Below, piece after piece: positions 36,501 to 45,471 of a stretch of 64,000 nt of DNA. Each line of letters opens with the position of its first letter. The first letter of the stretch is position 1. A program made the position numbers and the translations under genes. Source of the DNA: Umezawaea beigongshangensis (GTDB taxonomy: Bacteria > Actinomycetota > Actinomycetes > Mycobacteriales > Pseudonocardiaceae); contig NZ_JAEIOJ010000006.1 in NCBI RefSeq assembly GCF_016464305.1, positions 1-64,000 on the forward strand, read 5' to 3'. Under the pieces are notes generated by a model. It made no database searches. It worked only from the letters and a program-made list of their open reading frames with translations, and was not told the DNA's origin.

Positions 36501-36809
36501 GGTCGGGCTCCTCTCTCGCACGGTGGACACGGCACGAGAGAGAAGGGTGCACGGGACGTCAGCGGTATCTGCTGCAAGCCCACTGCGCGACGACGGCGTG
36601 CGCCTTCGTCTCTCGCGACCGGGGTCTCCGGCGACGTGCCGGTGATCCCGTGGCTTGCGGCTGGCTTTTCAACCGCTTGTCGTGATCACCGTAATGAGCA
36701 GGTGGCGACCGGCACAACTCAGGCGTCGCGGTCACCGGCGGGACGTTTGACGAACGGCACGGACGGTTACCCGCTGTGAGAACCCGACAGCGGATGAGAG
36801 GAGTTGGCG
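36501..36809. other. Divergent promoter region between the ANTAR gene and csbD
   Basis: 309 nt without a gene. It contains the stress-type promoter of csbD (36745-36770) and, at the left end, the ribosome site of the ANTAR gene. Segment 36655-36700 is relatively AT-rich (ggctggcttttcaaccgc) and may carry the ANTAR promoter. Confidence 0.45.
36745..36770 (+). promoter_or_regulatory. Stress-sigma (SigB/SigF-type) promoter of csbD
   Basis: GTTT (36745-36748), 16-nt spacer, GGTTAC (36765-36770), one mismatch from the GTTT-N15-17-GGGTAC/T pattern, 40 nt before the start codon. csbD genes are classical members of the general stress regulon, which supports it. Confidence 0.5.
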
Positions 36810-36986
36810 ATGGGCGCCGACGACAAGGTCCAGAACAAGGGCGAGGAGCTGAAGGGTCGGGCGAAGGAGACCATCGGCGAGGCCACCGGCAACGAGCAGT
36901 GGCAGGCCGAGGGCAGGGCCGAGCGGGCCAAGGGCTCCTTGAAGCAGGCCGCGGAGAAGGTCAAGGACGCGTTCCGCGACAAGTGA
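36810..36986 (+). CDS. CsbD-like stress protein
   Basis: 58 aa from ATG 36810 with gagaggag at 36796-36803. CsbD family: ADDKVQNKGEELKGRAKETIGEATGN, then QWQAEGRAERAKGSLKQAAEKVKDAF. Small, very charged, soluble helical protein induced in the general stress response; molecular role unknown. A SigB/SigF-like promoter precedes it and a strong hairpin follows, so it is transcribed alone. Confidence 0.92.
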   Translation: MGADDKVQNKGEELKGRAKETIGEATGNEQWQAEGRAERAKGSLKQAAEKVKDAFRDK

Positions 36987-37006
36987 CCGCCCGCCCCACG
37001 CACGAC

Positions 37007-37040
37007 GAGGGCCCCGATCGCGACCGCGATCGGGGCCCTC
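37007..37040 (+). terminator. Terminator after csbD
   Basis: A 15-bp perfect stem (37007-37021 with 37026-37040) with a GACC loop, 20 nt after the stop. Confidence 0.88.
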
Positions 37041-37370
37041 GCTCCGTGCTGTGACAGCTCCGCGCCACTTCCCGCCGGAGCGGGCCGAACCGGACTGCGT
37101 TCAGAACGACGGAGCCGGGTGGCTGCCTGGTATTCGCCAGGCACGCCCAGAAAGGTTCCTGCGGACGGTCCTAGCGGACAGCCACCTCACGAGTCCCGTA
37201 GCTATACAACTCCGGACCACCTCCTCTCTTGTGTACCTCCGAATCTAGGTCGCTCCCGGCCGTCTCGCCAACAGATATTTCGTTCCTCACATCGGGAATA
37301 CGCGTTTGGCGCCTCCGGCAGGAGGCACTCGGGACGCAAGGCTCAGTCCCGACGTCACCCGGAGGAGACG
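37041..37370. other. Leader region of the Clp ATPase gene
   Basis: 330 nt without a convincing gene, although the frame of the Clp gene stays open back to 37119. It is less GC-rich around 37190-37300 (for example gctatacaactccgg and ccaacagatatttcg), as a promoter would be. CGC-GTTTG-GCG at 37301-37311 vaguely recalls a ClgR site but misses conserved bases. No HAIR (HspR) element was seen. Confidence 0.4.
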
Positions 37371-39887
37371 ATGACCGGCTTCACGGGGTCGTTCGACGAC
37401 TTCCTCGCCCACTTCCTCGGCAGCAGCGCCGGGGGACGGGGCGAGTTCTACCGCGTCGACATCAACCAGCTCCTCAGCGACCAGGCCCGCCAGCTCGTGT
37501 CACTGGCGGTGAGCCGCGCCGTCGAACTCGGCTCACCGGACGTGGACGCCGACCACCTGCTGTGGGCGGCGACGCAGCTCCCGGTCACCGCCGAGCTGCT
37601 GCGCGGCGCGCACGTCGACCCCGACCTGATGCGCGACCGGGTGGAGGCGTTCCAGCCCGCCGGTGCGGCGACCGGCCGCCCGCCCCTGCTCACCCCGTCG
37701 GCCAAGCGGGCGCTGCTGGACGCGCACCGCATCTCGCGGGCGCTGGACTCCTCCTACATCGGGCCGGAGCACGTGCTGTTCGCGCTGGCCTCCAACGCCG
37801 AGTGCGAGGCCGGCCGGGTGCTGCGGCACGCGGGCGCGACCCCCGACCGGCTCAGCCGGGCCGTGCTGGAGCGGCGCGCGCCGAGCGGTCAGCAGACCCA
37901 GCAGCCCCAGCAGGCGCCGGTGCGGTCGTCGAGCACGCCCACCGTGGACGAGTTCGGGCGCGACCTGACGCAGATGGCCCGCCGGGGGGAGCTGGACCCG
38001 GTCGTCGGCCGGGCCGACGAGATCGAGCAGACCATCGAGGTGCTGGCCAGGCGGACCAAGAACAACCCGGTGCTGATCGGCGAGGCCGGGGTGGGCAAGA
38101 CCGCGGTCGTGGAGGGCATCGCCCAGCGCGTCGCCGAGGGCGACGTGCCCGAGGTGCTGCGCGGACGCCGCGTCGTCCAGCTCGACCTGACGGGCGTCGT
38201 CGCGGGCACCCGCTACCGGGGCGACTTCGAGGAGCGGATGAGCAAGCTGGTCGAGGAGGTGCGGACGCACTCCTCGGAGCTGGTGCTCTTCGTCGACGAG
38301 CTGCACACGGTCGTCGCGGCGGGGAGCAGCGACGGTTCGGCCGGTGCGGGCGACATCCTCAAACCGGCGCTGGCCCGCGGTGAGCTGAACGTCATCGGGG
38401 CGACCACGCTGGACGAGTACCGCAAGCACGTCGAGAAGGACCCGGCACTGGCCCGGCGCTTTCAGCCGATCGTGGTACCCGAACCGACGGTGGCCGACGC
38501 CGTCGACATCCTGCTGGGGCTGCGCGACCGGTACGAGGCGCACCACCAGGTGCGGTTCACCGAGAAGGCGCTGATCGCCGCCGTGGAGCTGACGGACCGC
38601 TACGTCGCCGACCGCTACCTGCCCGACAAGGCCGTCGACGTCATCGACCAGGCGGGCGCCCGCAAGCGGATGCAGGCGCTGCGGCCGAGCGCCGACCTCC
38701 GCGACCTCGAACAGCGGTCCGAGGCGCTGAGCAGGGACAAGGACCAGGCCATCGCCGACGAGCAGTACGAGCGCGCCTCGGCGTTGCGCGACGAGCTGAA
38801 CGAGCTGCGCGCGCGGATGGACGGGGCACGCCAGCAGGGCCGTTCGAACGGGGTGCTGGAGGTGGACGTGCGGGACGTCGCCGAGGTCGTCGCCCGCAAC
38901 ACCGGCATCCCGGTCAGCCAGCTCACCGAGGAGGAGCGCGACCGGCTGGCCAGGCTGGAGGAGCACCTGCACCAGCGCGTCGTGGGGCAGGAGGAGGCCG
39001 TGACGGCGGTGGCCGACGCGGTGCGCCGCTCGCGGGCGGGCCTGGGCGATCCGAACCGGCCGACCGGCTCGTTCCTGTTCCTCGGGCCCACCGGCGTCGG
39101 CAAGACGGAGCTGGCGCGGGCGCTGGCGGAGGCGTTGTTCGGCAGCGAGGACCGGATGATCCGGCTGGACATGAGCGAGTACGGCGAGCGGCACACGGCC
39201 AGCCGCCTGGTCGGCGCCCCGCCCGGCTACGTGGGCCACGACGACGCCGGGCAGCTCACCGAGGCCGTGCGCCGCACCCCGTACTCCGTGGTGCTGCTCG
39301 ACGAGGTCGAGAAGGCGCACCCCGACGTGTTCAACCTGCTGCTCCAGCTCCTCGACGACGGCCGTCTCACCGACGGGCAGGGCCGCACGGTCGACTTCTC
39401 CAGCACCGTCGTGGTCATGACCAGCAACATCGGTTCCGACCTGATCACCAGGTCCACCGGTGGCGAGCTCGGCTTCGGCTCCGGCGGGGACAACCCCGAC
39501 CAGCCGCTGCGGGAGCGCGTCCTGCGCCGCCTGCGCGAGCAGTTCCGGCCCGAGTTCCTCAACCGCGTCGACGAGATCATCGTGTTCCGGCGGCTCACCG
39601 ACGAGCAGCTGCGGGAGATCACCGTGCTGCTGCTGGAGCGGACCGTGCGCCGCGCCCGCGCGCAGGACGTGGAGCTGGAGTTCACCCCGGCCGCCGTGGA
39701 CTGGCTGGCCGCGCACGGTCACGAGCCGGAGTTCGGCGCCCGGCCCATGCGGCGCACCATCCAGCGGGAGGTCGACAACGTCCTGGCCCAGCGCATCCTG
39801 CGCGGTGAGGTGAGCCCCGGCGAGGAGGTGCGGGTCGACGCGACGGACGACCACCTGCTCTTCCACCCCCACCCCCGCGTGCCCTGA
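37371..39887 (+). CDS. ATP-dependent Clp protease ATP-binding subunit (ClpC-like)
   Basis: 838 aa from ATG 37371 with ggaggaga directly upstream. Clp N-domain (double repeat, residues about 25-150), a linker rich in Gln and Pro, AAA-1 with Walker [10 protein letters not shown], a UVR-type middle segment ([20 protein letters not shown]), and AAA-2 with Walker [26 protein letters not shown] and sensor [15 protein letters not shown]. The short middle domain makes it ClpC-like rather than the disaggregase ClpB. It unfolds proteins for ClpP or works alone as a chaperone. Probably a second, stress-related paralogue of the essential ClpC1, since it lacks the ClpC1 gene context. Degenerate 22-bp repeat units start 9 nt after its stop. 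Confidence 0.9.
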   Translation: MTGFTGSFDDFLAHFLGSSAGGRGEFYRVDINQLLSDQARQLVSLAVSRAVELGSPDVDADHLLWAATQLPVTAELLRGAHVDPDLMRDRVEAFQPAGAATGRPPLLTPSAKRALLDAHRISRALDSSYIGPEHVLFALASNAECEAGRVLRHAGATPDRLSRAVLERRAPSGQQTQQPQQAPVRSSSTPTVDEFGRDLTQMARRGELDPVVGRADEIEQTIEVLARRTKNNPVLIGEAGVGKTAVVEGIAQRVAEGDVPEVLRGRRVVQLDLTGVVAGTRYRGDFEERMSKLVEEVRTHSSELVLFVDELHTVVAAGSSDGSAGAGDILKPALARGELNVIGATTLDEYRKHVEKDPALARRFQPIVVPEPTVADAVDILLGLRDRYEAHHQVRFTEKALIAAVELTDRYVADRYLPDKAVDVIDQAGARKRMQALRPSADLRDLEQRSEALSRDKDQAIADEQYERASALRDELNELRARMDGARQQGRSNGVLEVDVRDVAEVVARNTGIPVSQLTEEERDRLARLEEHLHQRVVGQEEAVTAVADAVRRSRAGLGDPNRPTGSFLFLGPTGVGKTELARALAEALFGSEDRMIRLDMSEYGERHTASRLVGAPPGYVGHDDAGQLTEAVRRTPYSVVLLDEVEKAHPDVFNLLLQLLDDGRLTDGQGRTVDFSSTVVVMTSNIGSDLITRSTGGELGFGSGGDNPDQPLRERVLRRLREQFRPEFLNRVDEIIVFRRLTDEQLREITVLLLERTVRRARAQDVELEFTPAAVDWLAAHGHEPEFGARPMRRTIQREVDNVLAQRILRGEVSPGEEVRVDATDDHLLFHPHPRVP

Positions 39888-39895
39888 CCGCGCGC

Positions 39896-39939
39896 GAGTT
39901 GCCCGTTCGGGCACGGCGAGCCGACCGTCCCAGCACCGC
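39896..39939. repeat. Two degenerate 22-bp repeat units
   Basis: Units start at 39896 (gagttgcccg, then ttcgggcacggc) and 39918 (gagccgaccg, then tcccagcaccgc), exactly 22 nt apart and in the direct orientation. They match the element family at 10919-11061 and 54833-54986 but lack an inverse arm. Confidence 0.55.
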
Positions 39940-40038
39940 GTGCCGGGGGGTGGCCGCGGGTGTGGTCCCTGTCTCGCGGGGGCCGCGCGCCTGCTCCGAA
40001 CGGCGCGGTCCGCTGTGCTCCGAGCGGCCTGACGCTGG

Positions 40039-40064
40039 GTTTGGTGCATTGCCGGGCCGGGTAC
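40039..40064 (+). promoter_or_regulatory. Stress-sigma (SigB/SigF-type) promoter of the Ser/Thr kinase gene
   Basis: GTTT (40039-40042), 16-nt spacer, GGGTAC (40059-40064): a full match to the GTTT-N15-17-GGGTAC/T pattern with the same spacing as the csbD promoter. It is 96 nt upstream of the kinase start. Confidence 0.55.
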
Positions 40065-40159
40065 ACGAGCAAGACCTCAGCAGTGTGGTTGACTCCGGTG
40101 AGTAGCCGTCCGGCTGCGCAGGGGACCGGTCCGTGGTGGCGCAGTGGAGGATCCGGAAG

Positions 40160-41488
40160 ATGGACGAGGTGTGGGACGGTGAGCTGACCGGGCAGGTCGT
40201 GGCGGGGCGGTACCGGCTCCTCGGCCTTCTCGGATCGGGCGGGATGGCCGAGGTCTACCTCGCGCGGGACGTCGTCGTGGACCGCGACGTCGCGGTGAAG
40301 GTGTTCGCCACGAAGGCGGCCCCCGCGGACCAGGTCCGCCTCGACCGCGAGGCGCAGGTGCTGCGGAGCCTCAGCGCTCCCGGCGTCGTCGCGGTCTACG
40401 GCACGGGCTCCCACCAGGGCCGCCCCTTCTACGTCATGCAGGCGATCGGCGGCGGCACGCTGCGCTCCCGCATGTACCAGCCGCTGGAGCCGGAGTTCGT
40501 CGCGCGCGTCGGCTGCCAGGTCGCCCGGACGCTCGCCCACGTGCACTCGAGGGGCGTGGTGCACCGCGACGTGAAGCCGTCGAACGTGCTCCTGGACGAC
40601 GAGTGCGGTCAGGCGTACCTCGCGGACTTCGGTCTGGCGCTCCAGGCCCACGCCACCCGGCTCACCGGATCGGGCTTCCTCGTCGGCACGGCCGGTTATC
40701 TCGCCCCGGAACAGCTCCGCGGCGTCCAGGTCGGTGGCCCGGCCGACGTCTACGGACTCGGGCTCGTGCTGCTGGAGTGCCTGACCGGCCGGCCGGAGTA
40801 CCCCGGTGGTGACGCGGAGTCGGCGCTGGCCCGGCTGAGCCGTCCCCCGGCCGTGCCCACCGAGCTGCCCGACCCGTGGCCCGAGCTGCTGACCGCGATG
40901 ACCGACTCCGACCCGGCGATGCGTCCCTCCGCCGCGGAGTGCGCCGACGTGCTGGCCACCGCCGTCGAAACCAGCACCGGTCTCGCCGCGCTCGCGCTGG
41001 CCGACCCGGTGGGCGCGCGGCTCGACGTCACCGCCGACCTGGAGGTGCCGCCGCGGCGTGCCCGGCGTGCCGGGCTGCTGCTGGCCGGGGCCACCGCGGC
41101 GGCCGGCACCGTGCTCGTGCTCGGCCTGAGCGGGGTGATCGGCTCGTCGCCGCCCGCCACGGGCGAGTCGGGCGCGAAGGACCAGCCGGAGACGACGCAG
41201 GTCGTGGACCCGGTGGGGGAGACGACGCCGGTGGTCGACCCGGTGGGGGAGACGACGCCGGTGGTCGACCCGGTCGGGGAGACGACGCAGGTCGTGGACC
41301 CGGTGGGGGAGACCTCCGAGGTGACCGCGGCCCCGCAGCCCGCCCCGCCGCCCGTCACCGTCGTCGAGCAGGCCCCGCCGCCCGTCGTGGTGGAGCAGCC
41401 CGCCCCGGTCGAGCCCGCGCCGCCGCAGATCACCGAGGAGAACCAGGGCAAGGGCAAGGCCAAGGGCAAGAACAAGGAGGACGACTGA
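40160..41488 (+). CDS. Transmembrane serine/threonine protein kinase (Hanks type)
   Basis: 442 aa from ATG 40160 with ggagga 8 nt upstream. Kinase domain residues about 15-270: GSGGMAEVY (P-loop), VAVKVF (Lys), HRDVKPSN (catalytic loop) and ADFGLA (DFG). A single membrane segment at about 312-335 (GLLLAGATAAAGTVLVLGLSG). The outer part is short: four copies of a 10-residue repeat ETTxVVDPVG, a Pro/Val region, and a Lys-rich tail. No PASTA domains, so ligand sensing is unclear. Expected to phosphorylate cytoplasmic targets under stress, given its SigB-like promoter. Confidence 0.9.
   Translation: MDEVWDGELTGQVVAGRYRLLGLLGSGGMAEVYLARDVVVDRDVAVKVFATKAAPADQVRLDREAQVLRSLSAPGVVAVYGTGSHQGRPFYVMQAIGGGTLRSRMYQPLEPEFVARVGCQVARTLAHVHSRGVVHRDVKPSNVLLDDECGQAYLADFGLALQAHATRLTGSGFLVGTAGYLAPEQLRGVQVGGPADVYGLGLVLLECLTGRPEYPGGDAESALARLSRPPAVPTELPDPWPELLTAMTDSDPAMRPSAAECADVLATAVETSTGLAALALADPVGARLDVTADLEVPPRRARRAGLLLAGATAAAGTVLVLGLSGVIGSSPPATGESGAKDQPETTQVVDPVGETTPVVDPVGETTPVVDPVGETTQVVDPVGETSEVTAAPQPAPPPVTVVEQAPPPVVVEQPAPVEPAPPQITEENQGKGKAKGKNKEDD
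41191..41310 (+). repeat. Four 30-bp tandem repeats inside the kinase gene
   Basis: Units at 41191, 41221, 41251 and 41281, each starting gacgacg and ending ggggga; the first and fourth are identical, the second and third differ by one base. They encode the extracellular ETT(Q/P)VVDPVG repeats and are likely to vary in number between strains. Confidence 0.92.
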
Positions 41489-41518
41489 CGGGTGGTGCCG
41501 ACTCGGCACCACCCGTCA
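41486..41518. terminator. Bidirectional terminator that includes a stop codon
   Basis: A 14-bp perfect stem (41486-41499 with 41505-41518) with a GACTC loop. The left arm begins with the TGA of the kinase gene. It lies between the convergent kinase and LLM genes. Confidence 0.82.
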
Positions 41519-41529
41519 GGGGGACGGCT

Positions 41530-42495
41530 TCAGAGGGTCCGCAGAGCCGGGAGCAGCTCGCTGGTCGCGAACTCCAGGAACGCCCGCTGGTGCTTCTCCC
41601 CGATCTGCACGAGCGCCAGATCCGTGTACCCGGCGTCGCGGAACTCCCGCACCGCGTCCACGATCGGGGCCACGTCGGAACCGCACGGGATGCTGGCGGC
41701 GACGTCCTCGGGCCGCACGAACTGGGTGGCCCCGGCGAAACCGGCCGGGCCGGGCAGCTCGGAGTTGACCTTCCAACCGCCCGCGAACCAGCGGAACTGC
41801 TCGTGGGCCCGAGCCACGGCGGCGTCCCGGTCGGTGTCGAAGCACACCGGGAGCTGGCCGACCTTGCGGGACTTCTTCCCCCCGGACACGCGGTCCCACT
41901 CCTGCGACAGCTCGGCCTTCGGCTCGGTGGAGATCATCACCTCCGAGCGGGGCGCGAAGAGCTGCACCGACTGCGAGCCGGACACCGCGACGCCGATCGG
42001 CACCCTGGTGGCCGGGAGGTCCCACAGCTTCGCCGAGTCCACCCGGAAGTGCTTGCCCGCGTGGTTGACGTGGCCGCCGTCGAACAGCGCCGAGATCACG
42101 TCCACCGCCTCGATCAGCATCTCGTGCCGCACGTTGACCGGTGGCCAGCCGCGGCCGACGACGTGCTCGTTGAGGTTCTCCCCGGCTCCCAGCCCCAGCG
42201 TGAACCGGCCGTTCGACAGCTCCTGCACGGTCGCGGCCTTCTGCGCCACCACGGCCGGGTGGTACCGCATGGTCGGGCAGGTCACGTAGGTCATCAGGTC
42301 CACCCGCTCGGTGACCTGGCTGACCGCGCCGAGCACGCTCCACGCGTAGGGCGCGTGCCCCTGCTCCACGAGCCACGGGAAGTAGTGGTCGCTGATGACC
42401 TCGAAGTCGAAGCCGGCCCGCTCGGCCGACGCCGCGTGCTCCACGAGCGCGCGGGCTCCTGACTGCTCGCACATGAGGGTGTAACCGATGCGCAC
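41530..42495 (-). CDS. LLM class F420-dependent oxidoreductase (FGD-related)
   Basis: 321 aa from ATG 42495. Luciferase-like fold: MRIGYTLMCEQSGARALVEHAASAERAGFDF, SDHYFPW, TYVTCPTMRYHPAVVAQKAAT, NGRFTLGLGAGENLNEHVVG and ISTEPK. The GAGENLNEH and SDHYFPW motifs place it beside F420-dependent glucose-6-phosphate dehydrogenase relatives. Probable F420-linked redox enzyme of unknown substrate. The HAD phosphatase gene is 33 nt upstream on the same strand, so they are likely an operon. Confidence 0.87.
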   Translation of the reverse strand: MRIGYTLMCEQSGARALVEHAASAERAGFDFEVISDHYFPWLVEQGHAPYAWSVLGAVSQVTERVDLMTYVTCPTMRYHPAVVAQKAATVQELSNGRFTLGLGAGENLNEHVVGRGWPPVNVRHEMLIEAVDVISALFDGGHVNHAGKHFRVDSAKLWDLPATRVPIGVAVSGSQSVQLFAPRSEVMISTEPKAELSQEWDRVSGGKKSRKVGQLPVCFDTDRDAAVARAHEQFRWFAGGWKVNSELPGPAGFAGATQFVRPEDVAASIPCGSDVAPIVDAVREFRDAGYTDLALVQIGEKHQRAFLEFATSELLPALRTL

Positions 42496-42528
42496 GAGAG
42501 ATCGCCTCCGTAAGACGGCAGAGTGTGG

Positions 42529-43179
42529 CTAGACGGGGGAGAAGGGCAGCTCGTCCAGCCGCCCGCGCAGCTGGTCGAGCGTCGAGCAGACGTCCGCAGC
42601 GCCCGCCGCGCGCAGCTCGTCCTCACCGAACCCGCCGGTGAGCAGTCCCACGCAGACCAGGTCCGCGTTGTCCGCGGCCCGGCAGTCCCACACGGAGTCG
42701 CCGATCACGACGGCGGCCTCGCCGCCGGCGCGGTCCAGCGCCACGCGCAGGAGGTCGGGGGCCGGCTTGCTGTCCGACACGTCGTCGGAACTGGTCCTGG
42801 TCAGGTCGTGCGCGCCGAGCAGGTCGACGTAGTGCTCGACGTGGGCCTGCTTGCCCGAGCTGGCGAGGACGACCGTCCAGCCGCGCTCGCCGATCGCGCT
42901 CAGCAGTTCACGTGCGCCGTCGAGGAGCTGGACCTCCTTCAGCACCGGCTCGAACTCGCGTTCCCACGCCTCGCGCAGCCGGTCGCCGTGCTCGTCCTCC
43001 ACGTCGTCGCCCGCCACGTGACCCACCAGCTTGTCGCCCCCCATGCCCATGGCGCGGTGCACGCGCCACGCGGGCACGGTCAGGTCGATCGACCGGAACG
43101 CGCGCAGCCACGCGACCGTGTGGTGGTAGTTGGTGTCGACGAGGGTCCCGTCGACGTCCAGCACGACCGTGTTCGTCAT
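42529..43179 (-). CDS. HAD-superfamily phosphatase
   Basis: 216 aa from ATG 43179. HAD motifs: LDVDGTLVDTNYHH (motif I, nucleophile Asp), LASSGKQAHV (motif II), SKPAPDLLRVAL (motif III Lys) and VIGDSVWDCRAA (motif IV). A helical cap domain follows motif I, as in beta-phosphoglucomutase and phosphoglycolate phosphatase relatives. Dephosphorylates a small metabolite; substrate not deducible. Upstream lies an 11-bp inverted repeat. Confidence 0.87.
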   Translation of the reverse strand: MTNTVVLDVDGTLVDTNYHHTVAWLRAFRSIDLTVPAWRVHRAMGMGGDKLVGHVAGDDVEDEHGDRLREAWEREFEPVLKEVQLLDGARELLSAIGERGWTVVLASSGKQAHVEHYVDLLGAHDLTRTSSDDVSDSKPAPDLLRVALDRAGGEAAVVIGDSVWDCRAADNADLVCVGLLTGGFGEDELRAAGAADVCSTLDQLRGRLDELPFSPV

Positions 43180-43481
43180 GAGACGGGTGTGCCCCGGGTC
43201 GGTGGGGGACAAACGATTCGGGGCACACCGGGAACGACGACCACCCGGAGGTGCCCGGACGTGGATCGCCTGCGCGCTCCGCGGCGTGCCGCCGCGCGGG
43301 CGAGATCACCGGTCGTGGTGACGGACGGGGGCGCGCGCGGGAGTCGACTGTGGACGGACGTCGTGCCGCGGGCTTCCCGGCCGCGTCGTCGGCGAGACCG
43401 GGGGAGCGGTACGACGTTGTGACACGGTGCCACCTGTCAGCGACGAACGGGTGATTTCCGTGCCGCTCGGGTGATCTTGGA
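43180..43481. other. Intergenic region upstream of the HAD gene
   Basis: 302 nt with no believable gene on either strand. It holds an 11-bp inverted repeat (43186-43196 with 43219-43229, 22-nt spacer; arms ggtgtgccccg and cggggcacacc) beginning 7 nt before the HAD start, which could be an operator or a leader hairpin. The remaining part is plain GC-rich sequence running to the stop of the RsbA-like gene. Confidence 0.45.
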
Positions 43482-44402
43482 TCAGCGGCGCACGTGGACG
43501 CGGATCGCCGTGCCCTCGGGGGAGGTGTGGATGCGCACCAGATCGCACAGCATGTTGGTCATCATCAGGCCGTAGCCGCTGAAGCTGCTGCTGGGCGACG
43601 GCGGTATGCGACCTGCCGGGGAATCGCCGAAGGTGCCGTTGTCGCGGACCTCGCACACCACGGCGTCGTCCTCCGACCAGATCCGCAGCACACCGCCGCC
43701 CGTCGCGTGCACGACGCTGTTCGTGGTCAGCTCGTTCACCGCGAGCACGAGGTCCTCCGCGACGTTCTGCGCCAGACCGCTGTCGAGCGCGTGCTGGAAG
43801 ACCAGGTGCCGCATCGCGGCGAGCTGCCGAGCTTCGAACGGGTGCGCCACGACGCCGCCCGGTGGCGGAGGCAGCGGCTGGTCGTGCTCGGCGACGGCGG
43901 CCGCGGCGTCGTAGGCGGCGCTGACGCGGGAGCGGTTCCGCTCGACCAGCACGGGATGGGTGCGCTCGGCGTCGGCGACGGCCCGCTCGTCCAGGGAGGA
44001 GAGGTCGTAGGGGCACCGGATGGTCGCGCGCCGTCCGGCGAACGCGGAGTTGATCAGCGCCTCGTGCTGCACGCAGGCCGGGTACTCCGCCTCGGAGCGC
44101 CCCTTCCACACGGCCTCGGACACCACGCGCACGCGCCGGTCGGCGTTCGAGGCCGCGAACGCCATCAGCACACCGGGCAGGATGCGTCCGGGGTTGCGGC
44201 CGACCTCGGACATGTCGAGGAACGTCACCCGCTCGCCCAGCCGGCCCAGCTTCTCGCGCAGCAGCGACAGCCCTGGTTCGGGCGTCACCACCAGCAGGGC
44301 GTCGTCGGCCTCCACTCCCTCGCTCAGGAAGGTGGTGGTGCCGGCGAGGAGCTCGGTGGTGTCGTGGTAGAGCAGTGCTTCGTGCCCGAAGGGATCGACC
44401 AT
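43482..44402 (-). CDS. RsbA-like anti-sigma regulatory protein (MEDS + HATPase)
   Basis: 306 aa from ATG 44402. The N-terminal half is a MEDS domain (HEALLYHDTTELLAGTTTFLSEGVEADDALLVV at the start, then DMSEVGRNPGRILP). The C-terminal half is a GHKL ATPase of the RsbW/SpoIIAB kind: AAMRHLVFQHAL, VLAVNELTTNSVVHA (N-box), CEVRDNGTF (G1) and SGYGLMMTNMLCD (G2). Such proteins act as sensory anti-sigma factors or serine kinases in SigB-type partner switching. Its target sigma is not adjacent. Divergent from the membrane protein gene. Confidence 0.87.
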   Translation of the reverse strand: MVDPFGHEALLYHDTTELLAGTTTFLSEGVEADDALLVVTPEPGLSLLREKLGRLGERVTFLDMSEVGRNPGRILPGVLMAFAASNADRRVRVVSEAVWKGRSEAEYPACVQHEALINSAFAGRRATIRCPYDLSSLDERAVADAERTHPVLVERNRSRVSAAYDAAAAVAEHDQPLPPPPGGVVAHPFEARQLAAMRHLVFQHALDSGLAQNVAEDLVLAVNELTTNSVVHATGGGVLRIWSEDDAVVCEVRDNGTFGDSPAGRIPPSPSSSFSGYGLMMTNMLCDLVRIHTSPEGTAIRVHVRR

Positions 44403-44572
44403 GACCTCGTGGCGCGCATCGGAAGGCGGAGCAGGACACCCGAGGGTAGCTCCGGAGGCTTCCCCGTGGTGCGCACCTCCCGCGTACCGCACCCCGACGA
44501 GGAGCCGGAGCCCGGCGACCAGGCACAATCACGGACACTTTCCGAACACGGATCTCGCGGGGGAGCGACACG

Positions 44573-45439
44573 ATGACCTACCCGACCGGTGGAGCGCCCC
44601 AGTGGGGCGAGGCACCGAAGCCCGGTGTGATCCCCCTGCGACCGCTCGACGTCGGCGACCTGTTCTCCGGCGCCGTCGCCGCGGTCCGCTCGCACCTGAA
44701 GCCGATCGCGGTGGTCTCGCTGGTGGTCGCGGTCGTGTCCCAGCTGCTGACCCTGCTCCTGTCGCTGCCCTTCACCGACGACGTCGCCGCGCTCGCCACC
44801 CTGGACCCGAACGAGCCCGACCCGTCGGTGGTCCTCGACGCGCTCGGGGACCTGCTGTTCCTGGGCACGGCCGGTGTGTTCGTCGGGCTGATCAGCCAGG
44901 TCGTGCTGTCCGGAATCCTCACCGTCCTGGTGAGCAAGGCCGTGCTGGGCAGGACGATCGGGCTCGGCGAGGGGTGGCGCGAGCTCAAGCCCCGGCTGCC
45001 CGGCCTGCTCGGACTGACGGTCGTCACGACGGTCGTGGTGTTCGTGGGCGCGCTGCTGTGCGTGGTGCCCGGCGTGTGGATCGGCGTGCTGGTGTCGCTG
45101 GCGTCCACGGCGCTGGTGCTGGAGCAGACGACGGTCAAGCACTCGTTGCAGCGGTCGCGGGACCTGGTGCGCGGCGCGTGGTGGCGGGTGTTCGGCGTGC
45201 TGGCGCTGACGACCCTGCTCACGGTCGTCGTGTCCGTGCTGGTGCAGTCGGTGTTCACGGCGCTCGTCGCGGGCGTCGAGTACGGCGTCGGGCCGCTGGT
45301 CGTCGAGTCCCTCGGCGGTGTCGTCGCCTCGTTCCTGGTCACGCCGTTCTCCGCCGCCGTCACCGTGCTGCTGTACATCGACCAGCGCATCCGCCGCGAG
45401 CGCCTGGACGTGGAGCTGGCCGCCGCCGCCGGTTCCTGA
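44573..45439 (+). CDS. Multi-pass membrane protein of unknown function
   Basis: 288 aa from ATG 44573, gggggag upstream. A Pro/Gly-rich cytoplasmic start (TYPTGGAPQWGEAPKPG) with PLRPLDVGDLFSGAVAAVRSHLKP, then about six hydrophobic segments: near 43-66, 96-120, 150-185 (a helical pair with a CVVPGVW turn), 205-230 and 250-272. It resembles the glycerophosphodiester-phosphodiesterase membrane domain proteins of actinobacteria, which lack the catalytic domain. Role unknown. The MOSC gene follows after 32 nt. Confidence 0.8.
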   Translation: MTYPTGGAPQWGEAPKPGVIPLRPLDVGDLFSGAVAAVRSHLKPIAVVSLVVAVVSQLLTLLLSLPFTDDVAALATLDPNEPDPSVVLDALGDLLFLGTAGVFVGLISQVVLSGILTVLVSKAVLGRTIGLGEGWRELKPRLPGLLGLTVVTTVVVFVGALLCVVPGVWIGVLVSLASTALVLEQTTVKHSLQRSRDLVRGAWWRVFGVLALTTLLTVVVSVLVQSVFTALVAGVEYGVGPLVVESLGGVVASFLVTPFSAAVTVLLYIDQRIRRERLDVELAAAAGS

Positions 45440-45471
45440 GCGATCGGGCTCGCGGGAGGTACGGTCGAACA

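Noticed and set aside
37301-37311. ClgR-like box CGC-GTTTG-GCG before the Clp gene
   Set aside because: Only the outer CGC/GCG match; the central conserved purine/pyrimidine and A positions are wrong.
41191-41310. CRISPR-like array in the kinase gene
   Set aside because: The repeats are directly adjacent without spacers and lie in frame in a coding region.
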